Below, in pieces: positions 7,511 to 16,099 of a DNA stretch of 64,000 nt. The notes beneath the pieces are model-generated. The model made no database searches. It saw only the letters and a list, made by a program, of their open reading frames with translations, and was not told the DNA's origin. Position 1 is the first letter of the stretch, and the number at the start of each line of letters is the position of its first letter. This stretch comes from Chloroflexota bacterium (GTDB lineage Bacteria; Chloroflexota; Anaerolineae; Anaerolineales; Villigracilaceae), in NCBI GenBank assembly GCA_019873735.1, contig JAIOAQ010000003.1, positions 86,950 to 150,949 on the forward strand. Direction: 5' to 3'. The translations under genes and the position numbers were made by a program.

Positions 7511-9145
7511 ATGGACCTTTCGGGTTATTCATACGTCTGGCTCATCGTTGCCTTTATCGTGGGCTTCTTTGCCGTCCGTATGGCGGTTGGCTATTGGGCC
7601 TCGAAAAAGGTGTCGGATGCCGCCGATTACATCGTCGCCGGACGCCGCCTGCCGATTTACATGGTTGGCGCTTCTGTGATGGCAACCTGGTTTGCCGCCG
7701 AAACATTGATGGGCGCCTCGTCCACTGCGTATCAGTATGGCTTTCAGGGCGTGATTTTCGATCCCTTTGGCGCCTCGGCCTGTCTGTTCCTTTCGGGCTT
7801 CCTCTTCACCCGCGTCATGCGCCGCGCCCGTTACTTGACGGTGGTGGACTTCTTCGAGCGCCGTTATGGGAAGACCATGACCGTTCTGGCCTCCATCCTG
7901 CAACTGATGACCTACTTCGTCTGGACCGGCGCGCAGATGGTGGCAGCGGGCACGATTGTCAATGCCCTCTTCCCCTCGGTTCCGATTGAAGTCGGCATGG
8001 TCCTGGTGGCCCTTTGGGTGACCGGCTACACCATGCTGGGCGGCATGCTGGCCGATACGTTGTTGGACTTCATCCAGATGTTCTTCACTGCCGGTGGCAT
8101 CTTGATCATCTTCCTCTTCACGCTCAAGCAGGTTGGCGGTTGGGATGGGCTGACCGGCATTTCCGAAACCCTCTACAACCCCAAGCCGTTTACCTTGCTG
8201 CCGGATATGCGCGGAGATGCAGGCTATCTTGGCTACTTTGGCGGCATGGGCTGGATGTACTGGGTGGCCGCCTGGATGGCCATTGGTTTCGGCTCTGTCC
8301 CGACCCAGGACCTGTTCCAGCGTTCCATGTCGGGCCGCAACGAGGCTACGGCGGTGTGGGGCACCTACATGGCCGGCGTGCTTTACCTGTTCTTTGGCAT
8401 CATGTCCCCGCTGATCGGTATCATGATGTTCAAACTCAACCCGGCGCTTGAGAATCCCGATGGGGTGCTGGTAGCCGCTGCTATTCAATACGTTCCTCCG
8501 GTGCTGACAGCCATCTTTATGGCCGCGCTGGCTTCGGCCTTGATGAGCACCTCCGATAGTTCGCTGCTGGCTGGCGCCTCGGTCGTGACCCAGAACCTGT
8601 TCCCGCTCTTCGGCAAGAAACTGGACGAGAAGGAAGAGGTCAAGTGGACACGCATTATGGTCGGCATCAACGGCACCATTGGCGTCATCATTGCCGTCAC
8701 GGCCGCAGTCATCTATGAGTTGGGCGTAGTGGCCTGGTCGCTGCTGCTGGTTGGCCTGTTCGCTCCCTTCGCACTGGGCATGTACTGGAAGAAGACCAAT
8801 CAGTGGGGGGCGGTGGCTGGTTACGTGGGCGGCTTTCTTGCCTGGGTCATCTTCCTCATCATTGCGATGAATAGTGGCCTGGCAGGCGGCGATCCGACCG
8901 TCGTGGTTTGCGAGGGAGATATGGATTGCGCCTTCTGGGACGCGGTCTATATCGGCTCCTTCCCAGCCTTCTTTATCTCGCTGGGGTTGGTGATTCTGGT
9001 CTCGCTGTTCACCCAAAAGGTTGATCCGCCCAAGCCGATTACTGACATTGACGGCAACCCAATGGATATTTCGCTCAAAAATATCTTCGGCATCAATCCG
9101 ATCAAAGATGCCTTGCGCAAAATGCGCCCCGAAGAGTACGACTAA
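7511..9145 (+). CDS. Sodium:solute symporter (SSS family), first copy
   Basis: A 544-residue integral membrane protein of the SSS/LeuT-fold family with about 13 hydrophobic segments. The family feature near the N-terminus, AGRRLPIYMVGASVMATWFAAETLMG, corresponds to TM1 and its unwound part; ALASALMSTSDSSLLAGASV near residue 340 matches TM8, whose serines help bind Na+. Such carriers import amino acids, polyamine-related compounds, pantothenate or sugars with sodium. Position directly after the PatA-like gene (RBS AAAGGAG) points to an amine or amino acid. It is clearly paralogous to the carrier at 11041, including the C-terminal TQKVDPPKPI motif. Confidence 0.92.
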   Translation: MDLSGYSYVWLIVAFIVGFFAVRMAVGYWASKKVSDAADYIVAGRRLPIYMVGASVMATWFAAETLMGASSTAYQYGFQGVIFDPFGASACLFLSGFLFTRVMRRARYLTVVDFFERRYGKTMTVLASILQLMTYFVWTGAQMVAAGTIVNALFPSVPIEVGMVLVALWVTGYTMLGGMLADTLLDFIQMFFTAGGILIIFLFTLKQVGGWDGLTGISETLYNPKPFTLLPDMRGDAGYLGYFGGMGWMYWVAAWMAIGFGSVPTQDLFQRSMSGRNEATAVWGTYMAGVLYLFFGIMSPLIGIMMFKLNPALENPDGVLVAAAIQYVPPVLTAIFMAALASALMSTSDSSLLAGASVVTQNLFPLFGKKLDEKEEVKWTRIMVGINGTIGVIIAVTAAVIYELGVVAWSLLLVGLFAPFALGMYWKKTNQWGAVAGYVGGFLAWVIFLIIAMNSGLAGGDPTVVVCEGDMDCAFWDAVYIGSFPAFFISLGLVILVSLFTQKVDPPKPITDIDGNPMDISLKNIFGINPIKDALRKMRPEEYD

Positions 9146-9160
9146 CCGGTTTTACTCTGC

Positions 9161-9192
9161 TCATCCCTGAGGGCTTTTGCCCTCAGGGATGA
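9161..9192. terminator. Perfect 14-bp hairpin after symporter gene
   Basis: TCATCCCTGAGGGC pairs perfectly with GCCCTCAGGGATGA around a TTTT loop, 15 bases after the stop codon. A T-run follows only after 12 further bases, so it may act as terminator or as an mRNA 3'-end stabiliser separating the symporter from the next Lrp gene. Confidence 0.55.
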
Positions 9193-9223
9193 CCGATAAA
9201 ACGCATTTTTTGGCTGATAAATT

Positions 9224-9272
9224 GCATAAAGCGCATAAAATTCTTGACTTTTCTGCATAAAAGTTGTAATAT
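9224..9272 (+). promoter_or_regulatory. Promoter with GCATAAA direct repeats; leaderless start
   Basis: TTGACT (9244-9249) and TAATAT (9267-9272) are spaced by 17 bases. Three identical GCATAAA heptamers lie at 9224, 9233 and 9255, flanking and overlapping the promoter, and may be operator half-sites, for instance for autoregulation. The -10 box ends only seven bases before the ATG at 9279, so the transcript would begin at or next to the start codon. Confidence 0.6.
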
Positions 9273-9278
9273 GTCGGT

Positions 9279-9746
9279 ATGGATAGCATAAACAGCAAAA
9301 CACCCTCCCCAGAACTTGATGAAATTGACTTGCAAATTATTGCGGCCCTGCGCCAGGATGGACGGATGCCGTTTGCGCAAATTGCCGAACAGTTAAACGT
9401 TTCTCCCGGCATGATACGCATGCGTTACAGCCGTCTGGTGGAGACGGGTGTTTTGAAAGTGATGGCTATTTCGGATCCCCTTTTGATGGGCTACAACACA
9501 ATGGCCTTGATTGGCATCCGTGCCGACGGTAGTCAACTGATGGAAACTGCCGAAAAGATTGCTGCGCTGGAAGAAGTTGTGTATCTGATTATTACCAGCG
9601 GCTCTTACGACATTATTGCAGAGGTCATTTGCCGCGATCAGGCCCATTTGTTGCAGTTCCTGACCGAGCGCCTGTACCAAATTGAAGGCGTTCGCGAGTC
9701 TGAAACCTTCATGCATCTCAAAATTGTGAAGGAAGTTTACTTTTAG
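9279..9746 (+). CDS. Lrp/AsnC family transcriptional regulator (copy 3)
   Basis: A 155-residue Lrp/AsnC protein: winged helix in residues 10-60 (LDEIDLQIIAALRQDGRMP, VSPGMIRMRYSRLVETGVL) and RAM domain in residues 70-150 (YLIITSGSYDIIAEVICRD, IEGVRESETFMHLKIVKE). It is more distant from the other two Lrp proteins than they are from each other. It stands before a saccharopine-dehydrogenase-like enzyme, a symporter and an AOR, its probable targets. No Shine-Dalgarno sequence is present and the predicted transcript start coincides with the ATG, so translation is probably leaderless. Confidence 0.93.
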   Translation: MDSINSKTPSPELDEIDLQIIAALRQDGRMPFAQIAEQLNVSPGMIRMRYSRLVETGVLKVMAISDPLLMGYNTMALIGIRADGSQLMETAEKIAALEEVVYLIITSGSYDIIAEVICRDQAHLLQFLTERLYQIEGVRESETFMHLKIVKEVYF

Positions 9747-9796
9747 CAATTCCCGGCTCGGCCGGATGCAAATTTTTTCTCAAAGGAGATGCAACC

Positions 9797-11002
9797 ATGA
9801 AAGTTTTACTTGTTGGAACGGGGGGAGTAGGCGAGGCCATTGCAGTTATCGCCAAGAGCCAACCCTGGCTGGAACAAATGGTCCTGACGGATTACAACAG
9901 GGATCGTATCAAGGAAGTCCAGGAAAAACTGGGCGATCCGCAGCGATTCCCCATCGAATGGATTGATGCCAGCAAGCAGGAAATGATCGAGGCACTTGCC
10001 AAAAAATACGGCGTAGACCTGATCATGAACGCCTGCGATCCTTCATTCAATGTCCCCATTTTTGAGGCGGCCTATAACGTTGGCTGCACCTACATGGATA
10101 TGGCAATGACGCTCAGCGAGCCGCATCCTGAAAAGCCGTATGAGCAGTGCGGCGTAAAACTGGGCGATTATCAGTTTGAGCGCGCTAAGAAGTGGGAAGA
10201 GAAAGGCATCCTGGCGCTGCTTGGCCTGGGAGTTGAGCCGGGCATGGCCGATGTCTTTGCCCGCTACGCTCAGGATTATCTCTTTGATGAAATTGAAGAA
10301 ATCGGCGTGCGCGATGGCTCCAACCTGGAAGTGCGCGGCTATGAATTTGCTCCCAACTTCTCGATTTGGACGACCATCGAAGAATGCCTCAACCCGCCTG
10401 TGATTTGGGAAAAAGACAAGGGCTGGTACACCACCCCGCCGTTCTCTGAACCGGAGATTTTTGAGTTTCCCGAAGGCATTGGCAAACTGGAGTGCATCAA
10501 CGTTGAGCATGAAGAGGTCCTGCTGGTGCCGCGCTGGATTAACTGCAAACGGGTCACCTTCAAGTATGCCCTGGGTGACCAGTTCATCGGCGTTCTCAAG
10601 ACCCTGCATATGCTTGGCCTGGACAACAAAGAGCCCATCAAGGTCAAGGATGTTTGGGTGGCGCCGCGCGACGTCGTTGCCGCCTGCCTGCCCGACCCGG
10701 CTCATCTGGGCGACAAAATGTTTGGCAAGACCTGCGCCGGCACCTGGGTGAAAGGCAAGAAAGACGGCAAGGAGAAGCAAGTCTATATTTATCAGGTGGC
10801 CGATAACGAAGAGTGCATGAAGCGTTTGGGCTGCCAGGCTGTGGTGGCGCAGACCGCCTTCAATGCCGTCATCGGCATGGACCTGCTCGAGCATGGCATT
10901 TGGAAGGGCGTTGGCGTGCTAGGGCCTGAAGCCTTTGACCCGATTCCCTTCATGGAAAAGATGGCCTCCTACGGCTTCCCTTATGGAATCAAGGAAATGT
11001 AG
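9797..11002 (+). CDS. Saccharopine dehydrogenase-like oxidoreductase
   Basis: A 401-residue NAD(P)-dependent enzyme of the saccharopine dehydrogenase superfamily. The N-terminal Rossmann loop is GTGGVGEAIAVIAK at residues 7-20, and residues 60-90 (DLIMNACDPSFNVPIFEAA, CTYMDMAM) match the conserved part in saccharopine reductase and carboxynorspermidine synthase. The family forms or cleaves C-N bonds between an amine or amino acid and an oxo-acid or aldehyde; lysine and polyamine metabolism are the known settings. A strong AAAGGAG precedes the ATG. With an Lrp gene upstream and a symporter 38 bases downstream, a catabolic role on an imported amino acid is likely. Whether it is a saccharopine, lysine or other imine dehydrogenase cannot be told from motifs. 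Confidence 0.8.
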   Translation: MKVLLVGTGGVGEAIAVIAKSQPWLEQMVLTDYNRDRIKEVQEKLGDPQRFPIEWIDASKQEMIEALAKKYGVDLIMNACDPSFNVPIFEAAYNVGCTYMDMAMTLSEPHPEKPYEQCGVKLGDYQFERAKKWEEKGILALLGLGVEPGMADVFARYAQDYLFDEIEEIGVRDGSNLEVRGYEFAPNFSIWTTIEECLNPPVIWEKDKGWYTTPPFSEPEIFEFPEGIGKLECINVEHEEVLLVPRWINCKRVTFKYALGDQFIGVLKTLHMLGLDNKEPIKVKDVWVAPRDVVAACLPDPAHLGDKMFGKTCAGTWVKGKKDGKEKQVYIYQVADNEECMKRLGCQAVVAQTAFNAVIGMDLLEHGIWKGVGVLGPEAFDPIPFMEKMASYGFPYGIKEM

Positions 11003-11040
11003 GCAGACCCGGGATTTTCCTAACTGTAAAGGAGGATAAG

Positions 11041-12645
11041 ATGGATTTTCAAAACTATCAGTATTCCGGTTTGATCATTGGCGGAATCGTTGTTATTCTG
11101 ATTATCCGCCTGCTCATCGGATACTGGGCCTCTCGAAAGGTTGAAACCAGCATTGACTATGTGCTGGCTGGCCGCCGCCTGCCATTGTGGATGGCGGCTC
11201 CCTCAATTATGGCCACCTGGTTTGCCGCCGAGACCCTGATGGGTTCCAGTTCGGAGGCCTATTCTTACGGCTTCCAGGGCGTGGTCTTCGACCCATTTGG
11301 CGCAACCCTGTGCCTGTTGCTGGCCGGTATGTTCATTGTGCGTATTGCCCGCCGGGCTCAGTACGTGACCATTATGGACTTCTTCCAGCAGCGCTATGGG
11401 ACGGCCATGTCGATTGTCGGTACGGTCACACAAATTATCACCTACTTCGGCTGGACTGCCGCCCAAATTGTGGCCGGCGGCGCCATTCTGACGGCCTTGC
11501 TGGGCTGGCCGCTTTGGGTGGGCATGATTATGGTGGCTGCCATTGTTACGCTTTACACGATGGCAGGTGGTCTGTGGGCCGATACCGCCTTGGATTTCAT
11601 GCAAATGTTCCTGACAGCCATTGGCCTGCTGATGATTACCATTGGGATTATCATCCATTTGGGCGGGCTGAAAAACATGTTTGAACTGGCAGGGGCGCAG
11701 TACACCACGAATGTGTTTGCCATTTGGCCGACAGCAGATGATGGCTATTACGGCTATTACGGTATGCATGGATGGTTTTACTACATTGCCGCCTGGCTCT
11801 CCCTGGGCCTGGGCGCTATCCCGGCGCAAGACTATCTCCAGCGAACCTGTGCTGCCAAGGATGAGGATACGGCTGTTAAATCCACCTTTGTGGCAGCCGC
11901 CCTGTATCTGGGATTTGGCGTCCTCTCCCCGCTGATTGGCGTTGTGGCATATGGTGCTCTGGGTCCCGACCTGACCAGCGAACAGACCGAATTTGTCCTG
12001 GTGGCGATGGCCATGAAATTCCTGCCGCCTGTCCTGACGGCGATCTTTGTGGCGGCTCTGGCCTCGGCGTTGATGAGCACCTCCGACAGTTCCATGCTGG
12101 CCGGCGCAACCATGTTCACCGAAAATATCGTCAAGGTGTTCAAGCCCGATCTCTCAGACAAGGCGCAACTCTGGATTAACCGCTGGGCCTTGTTCATCAG
12201 CGGCATCTTCAGCCTGTTGATCGCACTGTATGCCTCCACAATCTACAAACTTGCAGTCCTGGCAAACACCTCAATCCTGGTGGGGATGGCTGCTCCATAT
12301 GTGATTGGCTATTACTGGAAGAAGGCCAATCACATTGGCGCCCTGGCATCCTTCTTCAGCGGCGTAATTTCATGGATTGTCCTGACCATTGTGTGGATGA
12401 ATACCTATATCCTGCCGGTGGTTTATGAGGGCGAAATGACGGACGATGTCGTCTGGGACTCGATTTACATTGCATCTACCCCAGCCTTCTTTATCTCCGT
12501 CGTTTTCTTCATCGTGGTCTCGCTGCTGACGCAGAAGATTGATCCGCCCAAACCGCTCAAAGACATCAATGGCAAGATTGTCGATATGTCGGAGCCGTTT
12601 GCCTGGAGCAAATCTCCGGTGGAGGAACCTGCTACAGGCGATTGA
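11041..12645 (+). CDS. Sodium:solute symporter (SSS family), second copy
   Basis: A 534-residue SSS-family carrier, clearly paralogous to the one at 7511: AGRRLPLWMAAPSIMATWFAAETLMG near the N-terminus, AALASALMSTSDSSMLAGAT near residue 345, and C-terminal TQKIDPPKPL. About 13 transmembrane segments are apparent. GGAGG lies six bases upstream of the ATG. It follows the saccharopine-dehydrogenase-like gene by 38 bases, repeating the order regulator-enzyme-symporter seen for the putrescine module. The two carriers presumably import different but related substrates by sodium symport. Confidence 0.92.
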   Translation: MDFQNYQYSGLIIGGIVVILIIRLLIGYWASRKVETSIDYVLAGRRLPLWMAAPSIMATWFAAETLMGSSSEAYSYGFQGVVFDPFGATLCLLLAGMFIVRIARRAQYVTIMDFFQQRYGTAMSIVGTVTQIITYFGWTAAQIVAGGAILTALLGWPLWVGMIMVAAIVTLYTMAGGLWADTALDFMQMFLTAIGLLMITIGIIIHLGGLKNMFELAGAQYTTNVFAIWPTADDGYYGYYGMHGWFYYIAAWLSLGLGAIPAQDYLQRTCAAKDEDTAVKSTFVAAALYLGFGVLSPLIGVVAYGALGPDLTSEQTEFVLVAMAMKFLPPVLTAIFVAALASALMSTSDSSMLAGATMFTENIVKVFKPDLSDKAQLWINRWALFISGIFSLLIALYASTIYKLAVLANTSILVGMAAPYVIGYYWKKANHIGALASFFSGVISWIVLTIVWMNTYILPVVYEGEMTDDVVWDSIYIASTPAFFISVVFFIVVSLLTQKIDPPKPLKDINGKIVDMSEPFAWSKSPVEEPATGD

Positions 12646-12670
12646 AGTTTGTGTTAGGAACGTCACCCTG

Positions 12671-12709
12671 ACCGCATAGTGCGCCTCCTGCCGAGACGCA
12701 CTATGCGGT
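12671..12709. terminator. Perfect 13-bp hairpin in symporter-AOR spacer
   Basis: ACCGCATAGTGCG (12671-12683) pairs exactly with CGCACTATGCGGT (12697-12709). There is no T-run directly downstream, so it is a weak terminator candidate and could instead be an mRNA processing or stabilising structure between the symporter and the AOR gene. Confidence 0.45.
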
Positions 12710-12772
12710 GTAAAAGCAATCATTGGCTTTATTTTTTTGATTATCCAGACCATTAGAAAAGGAGAAATAACC

Positions 12773-14683
12773 ATGCCCTACGGTTACCACGGAAAGATCC
12801 TGCACGTTTATTTGGAGAGCGGCAAGATGGAGGTGGAGACGCCGCCCGAGTCCTTCTATCGGACCTACATGGGCGGCTCGGCGATGGCCTTATACTACAT
12901 CCTGCGCGAGGTCCCCAAGGGCGCCGATCCGCTCGGACCTGAGAACCTGCTCACCGTTTTCCCGAGTGTGGTCACCGGCGCGCCGATTTCCGGTCAGAGC
13001 CGCATCAACGTCAATGCCAAGTCTCCGATGAGCGGCGCGATCGGCGATTCGCAGGCCGGCGGCTTCTTCCCGGCCGAGTTCAAGTTTGCCGGTTACGATG
13101 GCGTGATCTTTCATGGCCAGTCGCCGAAATGGGTGTATTTGACAATTATTGATGGCAAGCCTGAGTTGCATGACGCCTCCCACCTGCTGGGCAAGGTCAC
13201 CGGCGAGGTGGACAAAATGCTCAAGCAGGAAGTCGGCGACGAGAAGGCGCAAGTGATGCAAATTGGCCCGGCGGCAGAAATTGGCGTCCGTTTCTCCGGC
13301 ATTATCAATATGGCCAACCGCATGAACGGCCGCACCGGCATGGGGCTGGTGATGGCAAGCAAGAAACTCAAAGCCATTGTGGTGCGCGGCAAAAACCGGC
13401 CTCAGATTGCCGATTCGAAGGCCCTGGCCGCGCTCAATAAGACCGGCCCGGCGAAATCTGCAGCCAATCCCGATGTGGACGGCCTGGCCAAACTGGGCAC
13501 GGCCGGCGTAGTGATGTTCCAGAACATGATTGGTTCCCTGCCGACCCGCAACTACAACGAAGGTCAGTTTGAAGGTGCAGAGGCCATCAGCGGCGAGAGG
13601 ATGGCCGAAACCATCCTCAAGGAACGCGATACCTGCTACGCTTGCATTGTGCGCTGTAAGCGTGTGGTGGAAATCACCGAAGGGAAATTCACCGCCGATC
13701 CCTACTACGGCGGCGCGGAATATGAGACGATTTCTACCTTTGGCTCTTATTGCGGCATTGACGATCTGGCGGCGATATCGCATGCCCACCAGATCTGCGA
13801 CATGTACGGCGTGGACAGCATTTCCTGCGGCGCGACCATTGCCTTTGCAATGGAGTGCTACGAAAAGGGCATTATCACCAAAGAAGACACTGGCGGTATT
13901 GACCTGCGCTTTGGCAATGCCGATGCCATGATTGAGGTACTGAAGCAGATCGTCACCAAGTCCACCCCGCTGGGCAAGATTCTGGCCGAAGGTTCGGCCC
14001 GAGCCGCCCAGGTTTGGGGCAAGGGCGCAGATGAATGCCTGATTACGGTCAAAAACGAGGAGGCCCCGGCGCACATGCCGCAGTCCAAACGCTCCCTGGC
14101 GCTGATTTACGCCGTCAATCCCTTTGGCGCTGACCATCAGTCCAGTGAGCATGACCCCTATTACGAAGAAGGCGTGGCCGACTTCAACCTCGACCGTCTC
14201 AAGCAGATCGGCCTGGGTAACCCGCAACCGCCCTTCAGCCTGACGCCGGAAAAGGTGCGCTTTGGCTTTTTGGGCGAGTGCTTCTACAGCATGATGGACA
14301 CCTTGACGGTTTGCCAGTTCGTTTACGGTCCGACCTGGTGTTTGTATGACGGCGAAGATACCGCCGCGATGGTGCGCGCCGTCACCGGCTGGGATGTGAC
14401 CCTGGATGAACTGATGAAATTGGGGCACCGCCGCATTGCTTTGATGCGCACGTTCAACGCCCGCGAAGGATTCAGCCGCAAGGATGACACCCTGCCAAAG
14501 AAGTTCTTCAAGCCACTGGTTGGCACCGGGCCGACGGCCGGGCTGGCAGTAGGGCGCGAAGAGTTTGAAGCCGCTCTGGATGAGTATTACAAACTGGCCG
14601 GCATGACCAACGACGGCATTCCCAAGAAGGAAACGCTTGAGCAGTTAGGGGTTGGCTGGGCAGCAGAATACCTGCCGGCCTGA
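12773..14683 (+). CDS. Tungsten-type aldehyde:ferredoxin oxidoreductase (AOR family)
   Basis: A 636-residue AOR-family enzyme of normal length, which oxidises aldehydes to carboxylic acids with ferredoxin as acceptor, using a W- or Mo-bispterin cofactor and one [4Fe-4S] cluster. Cluster ligands are seen as CxxCxxxC (Cys288, Cys291, Cys295) and Cys514 in MMDTLTVCQFV, with the family Asp509 beside it. GRTGMGLVMASKKLKAIVVRG near residue 190 is the AOR N-domain signature. The start at 12773 follows AAAAGGAG; the in-frame ATG at 12737 lacks such a site. Among aminotransferases it probably removes aldehydes they make, conserving energy as reduced ferredoxin. It implies an anaerobic or microaerobic host. 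Confidence 0.93.
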   Translation: MPYGYHGKILHVYLESGKMEVETPPESFYRTYMGGSAMALYYILREVPKGADPLGPENLLTVFPSVVTGAPISGQSRINVNAKSPMSGAIGDSQAGGFFPAEFKFAGYDGVIFHGQSPKWVYLTIIDGKPELHDASHLLGKVTGEVDKMLKQEVGDEKAQVMQIGPAAEIGVRFSGIINMANRMNGRTGMGLVMASKKLKAIVVRGKNRPQIADSKALAALNKTGPAKSAANPDVDGLAKLGTAGVVMFQNMIGSLPTRNYNEGQFEGAEAISGERMAETILKERDTCYACIVRCKRVVEITEGKFTADPYYGGAEYETISTFGSYCGIDDLAAISHAHQICDMYGVDSISCGATIAFAMECYEKGIITKEDTGGIDLRFGNADAMIEVLKQIVTKSTPLGKILAEGSARAAQVWGKGADECLITVKNEEAPAHMPQSKRSLALIYAVNPFGADHQSSEHDPYYEEGVADFNLDRLKQIGLGNPQPPFSLTPEKVRFGFLGECFYSMMDTLTVCQFVYGPTWCLYDGEDTAAMVRAVTGWDVTLDELMKLGHRRIALMRTFNAREGFSRKDDTLPKKFFKPLVGTGPTAGLAVGREEFEAALDEYYKLAGMTNDGIPKKETLEQLGVGWAAEYLPA

Positions 14684-14707
14684 TTTGCCCTCCTGATTTG
14701 TTTGCGC

Positions 14708-14735
14708 GGGGAGGGAATATTCCCTCCCCTTTTTT
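14708..14735 (+). terminator. Intrinsic terminator after AOR gene
   Basis: GGGGAGGGAAT directly abuts ATTCCCTCCCC, forming a GC-rich hairpin with a minimal loop, followed at once by six Ts. It lies 25 bases after the AOR stop codon. Confidence 0.85.
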
Positions 14736-14765
14736 ACCCACTCTACCCAAAAAGGAAGGAAGCGT

Positions 14766-16037
14766 ATGACCATCTTTGAAGAGAACAAATCTCACATGTC
14801 GCCCGTCTGGACGCGCATTTTCTCGATTGAGGCGGAGCGCGCCGAAGGGGCCTACATTTATGCCACAGACGGCAAAAAGTACCTGGATTTCACCTGCGGC
14901 ATCGGTGTGACCAATACCGGCCACTGCCACCCCAAGGTGGTAGAAGCCATTCAGAAGCAAGCCGCGCTTTTTATCCATGCCCAGGCCAATATCGTCATCC
15001 ACAAGCCGATGATGGAGTTGATTGCCGAACTGCGGACGATTGTTCCCCCCTCGATTGACGGCTTCTTCTTCAGCAATTCCGGCGCGGAGGCGCTGGAGGG
15101 CGCGGTCAAACTGGCGCGCTTTGCTACCGGTAAGCCCAACGTCATTGTCTTTAGCGGCTCATTCCATGGACGGACGGCTGGCGCGATGGCCCTGACGACA
15201 TCCAAGACCATTTATCGCTCCGGCTATCAGCCTTTGCCGGCAGGCGTGTTTGTGGCGCCTTATCCGTATGCTTATAAACTGGGGATGTCGGAAGAGAAGA
15301 CCTCCGAGTATTGTCTGGCTGCGCTGGAAGAGTTGCTCCTTTCGCAGACCTCGCCCAAAGAGACCGCGGCCATCCTGATGGAACCGGTCTTGGGCGAGGG
15401 AGGCTATGTCGTGCCGCCGGCTGCATTCATGAAAGGGCTGCGCGAGTTGTGCGATCGGCACGGGATTCTGCTCATCTTTGACGAAGTCCAGTCGGGTTTT
15501 GGCCGGACCGGCAAGTGGTTTGCCCAGGAACATTTTGGCGTCGTCCCCGACATTATGACCGTCGCCAAGGGCATTGCTTCGGGCCTGCCGCTTTCGGGTG
15601 TTTTCAGCCGCCTGGACCTGATGAAGAAGTGGGAGACGGGCGCACACGGCGGGACCTACGGCGGCAACGCGGTAGCCTGCGCGGCGGGCGCGGCCACCAT
15701 CCGCGCCATGCGGGAGGAGGATATGCCCGGTAACGCGGCCCGGCGGGGGGTCCAGTTAATGAGCGGCCTGCGAAAACTTCAGGAGGAGTTCCCGGTCATC
15801 GGCGACGTGCGCGGCCTGGGGCTGATGATTGGCACAGAATTCACGTCCAACGGAAAGCCGCTTGAAAAAACGCAAATCAAGAAATTGCTGCATGCTTGCG
15901 AGGAACGCGGCCTGTTGCTGCTCTCTTGCGGAACGTACGACAACACCCTGCGCTGGATTCCGCCGCTGATTGTGACTGAAGAACAAGTCAACACGGCCCT
16001 GGACATCTTTGCTGAGGCGCTGAAGGAGACTTTCTAA
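14766..16037 (+). CDS. Class-III aminotransferase, 4-aminobutyrate aminotransferase-like
   Basis: A 423-residue class-III PLP aminotransferase. [81 protein letters not shown] pattern and the Schiff-base Lys268 in TVAKGIASGLPLSGV are those of GABA/omega-amino-acid and ornithine-type aminotransferases. GABA transaminases yield succinate semialdehyde. In this island it could act after the PatA-like enzyme, taking 4-aminobutyrate formed from putrescine to succinate semialdehyde. That order is inference from gene content. AAGGAAGGAAG precedes the ATG. A terminator separates it from the AOR upstream, so it may have its own promoter in the short spacer. Confidence 0.86.
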   Translation: MTIFEENKSHMSPVWTRIFSIEAERAEGAYIYATDGKKYLDFTCGIGVTNTGHCHPKVVEAIQKQAALFIHAQANIVIHKPMMELIAELRTIVPPSIDGFFFSNSGAEALEGAVKLARFATGKPNVIVFSGSFHGRTAGAMALTTSKTIYRSGYQPLPAGVFVAPYPYAYKLGMSEEKTSEYCLAALEELLLSQTSPKETAAILMEPVLGEGGYVVPPAAFMKGLRELCDRHGILLIFDEVQSGFGRTGKWFAQEHFGVVPDIMTVAKGIASGLPLSGVFSRLDLMKKWETGAHGGTYGGNAVACAAGAATIRAMREEDMPGNAARRGVQLMSGLRKLQEEFPVIGDVRGLGLMIGTEFTSNGKPLEKTQIKKLLHACEERGLLLLSCGTYDNTLRWIPPLIVTEEQVNTALDIFAEALKETF

Positions 16038-16049
16038 AAATCCGTTTTG

Positions 16050-16089
16050 GGTGGGCGGTGATCCTGGCACTCCCGCCCACCGTCTTTAT
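16050..16089 (+). terminator. Weak hairpin between two aminotransferase genes
   Basis: GGTGGGCGG (16050-16058) pairs with CCGCCCACC (16073-16081), followed by GTCTTTATT. It occupies the 62-base spacer and overlaps the region just before the next ribosome-binding site (GGAGG), so it may attenuate rather than fully end transcription. Confidence 0.45.
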
Positions 16090-16099
16090 TGGAGGCTGT

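Noticed and set aside
7529..9016. A 495-codon minus-strand frame opposite the first symporter
   Set aside because: His/Gln/Asp-rich translation typical of antisense of a membrane protein gene; no start signals.
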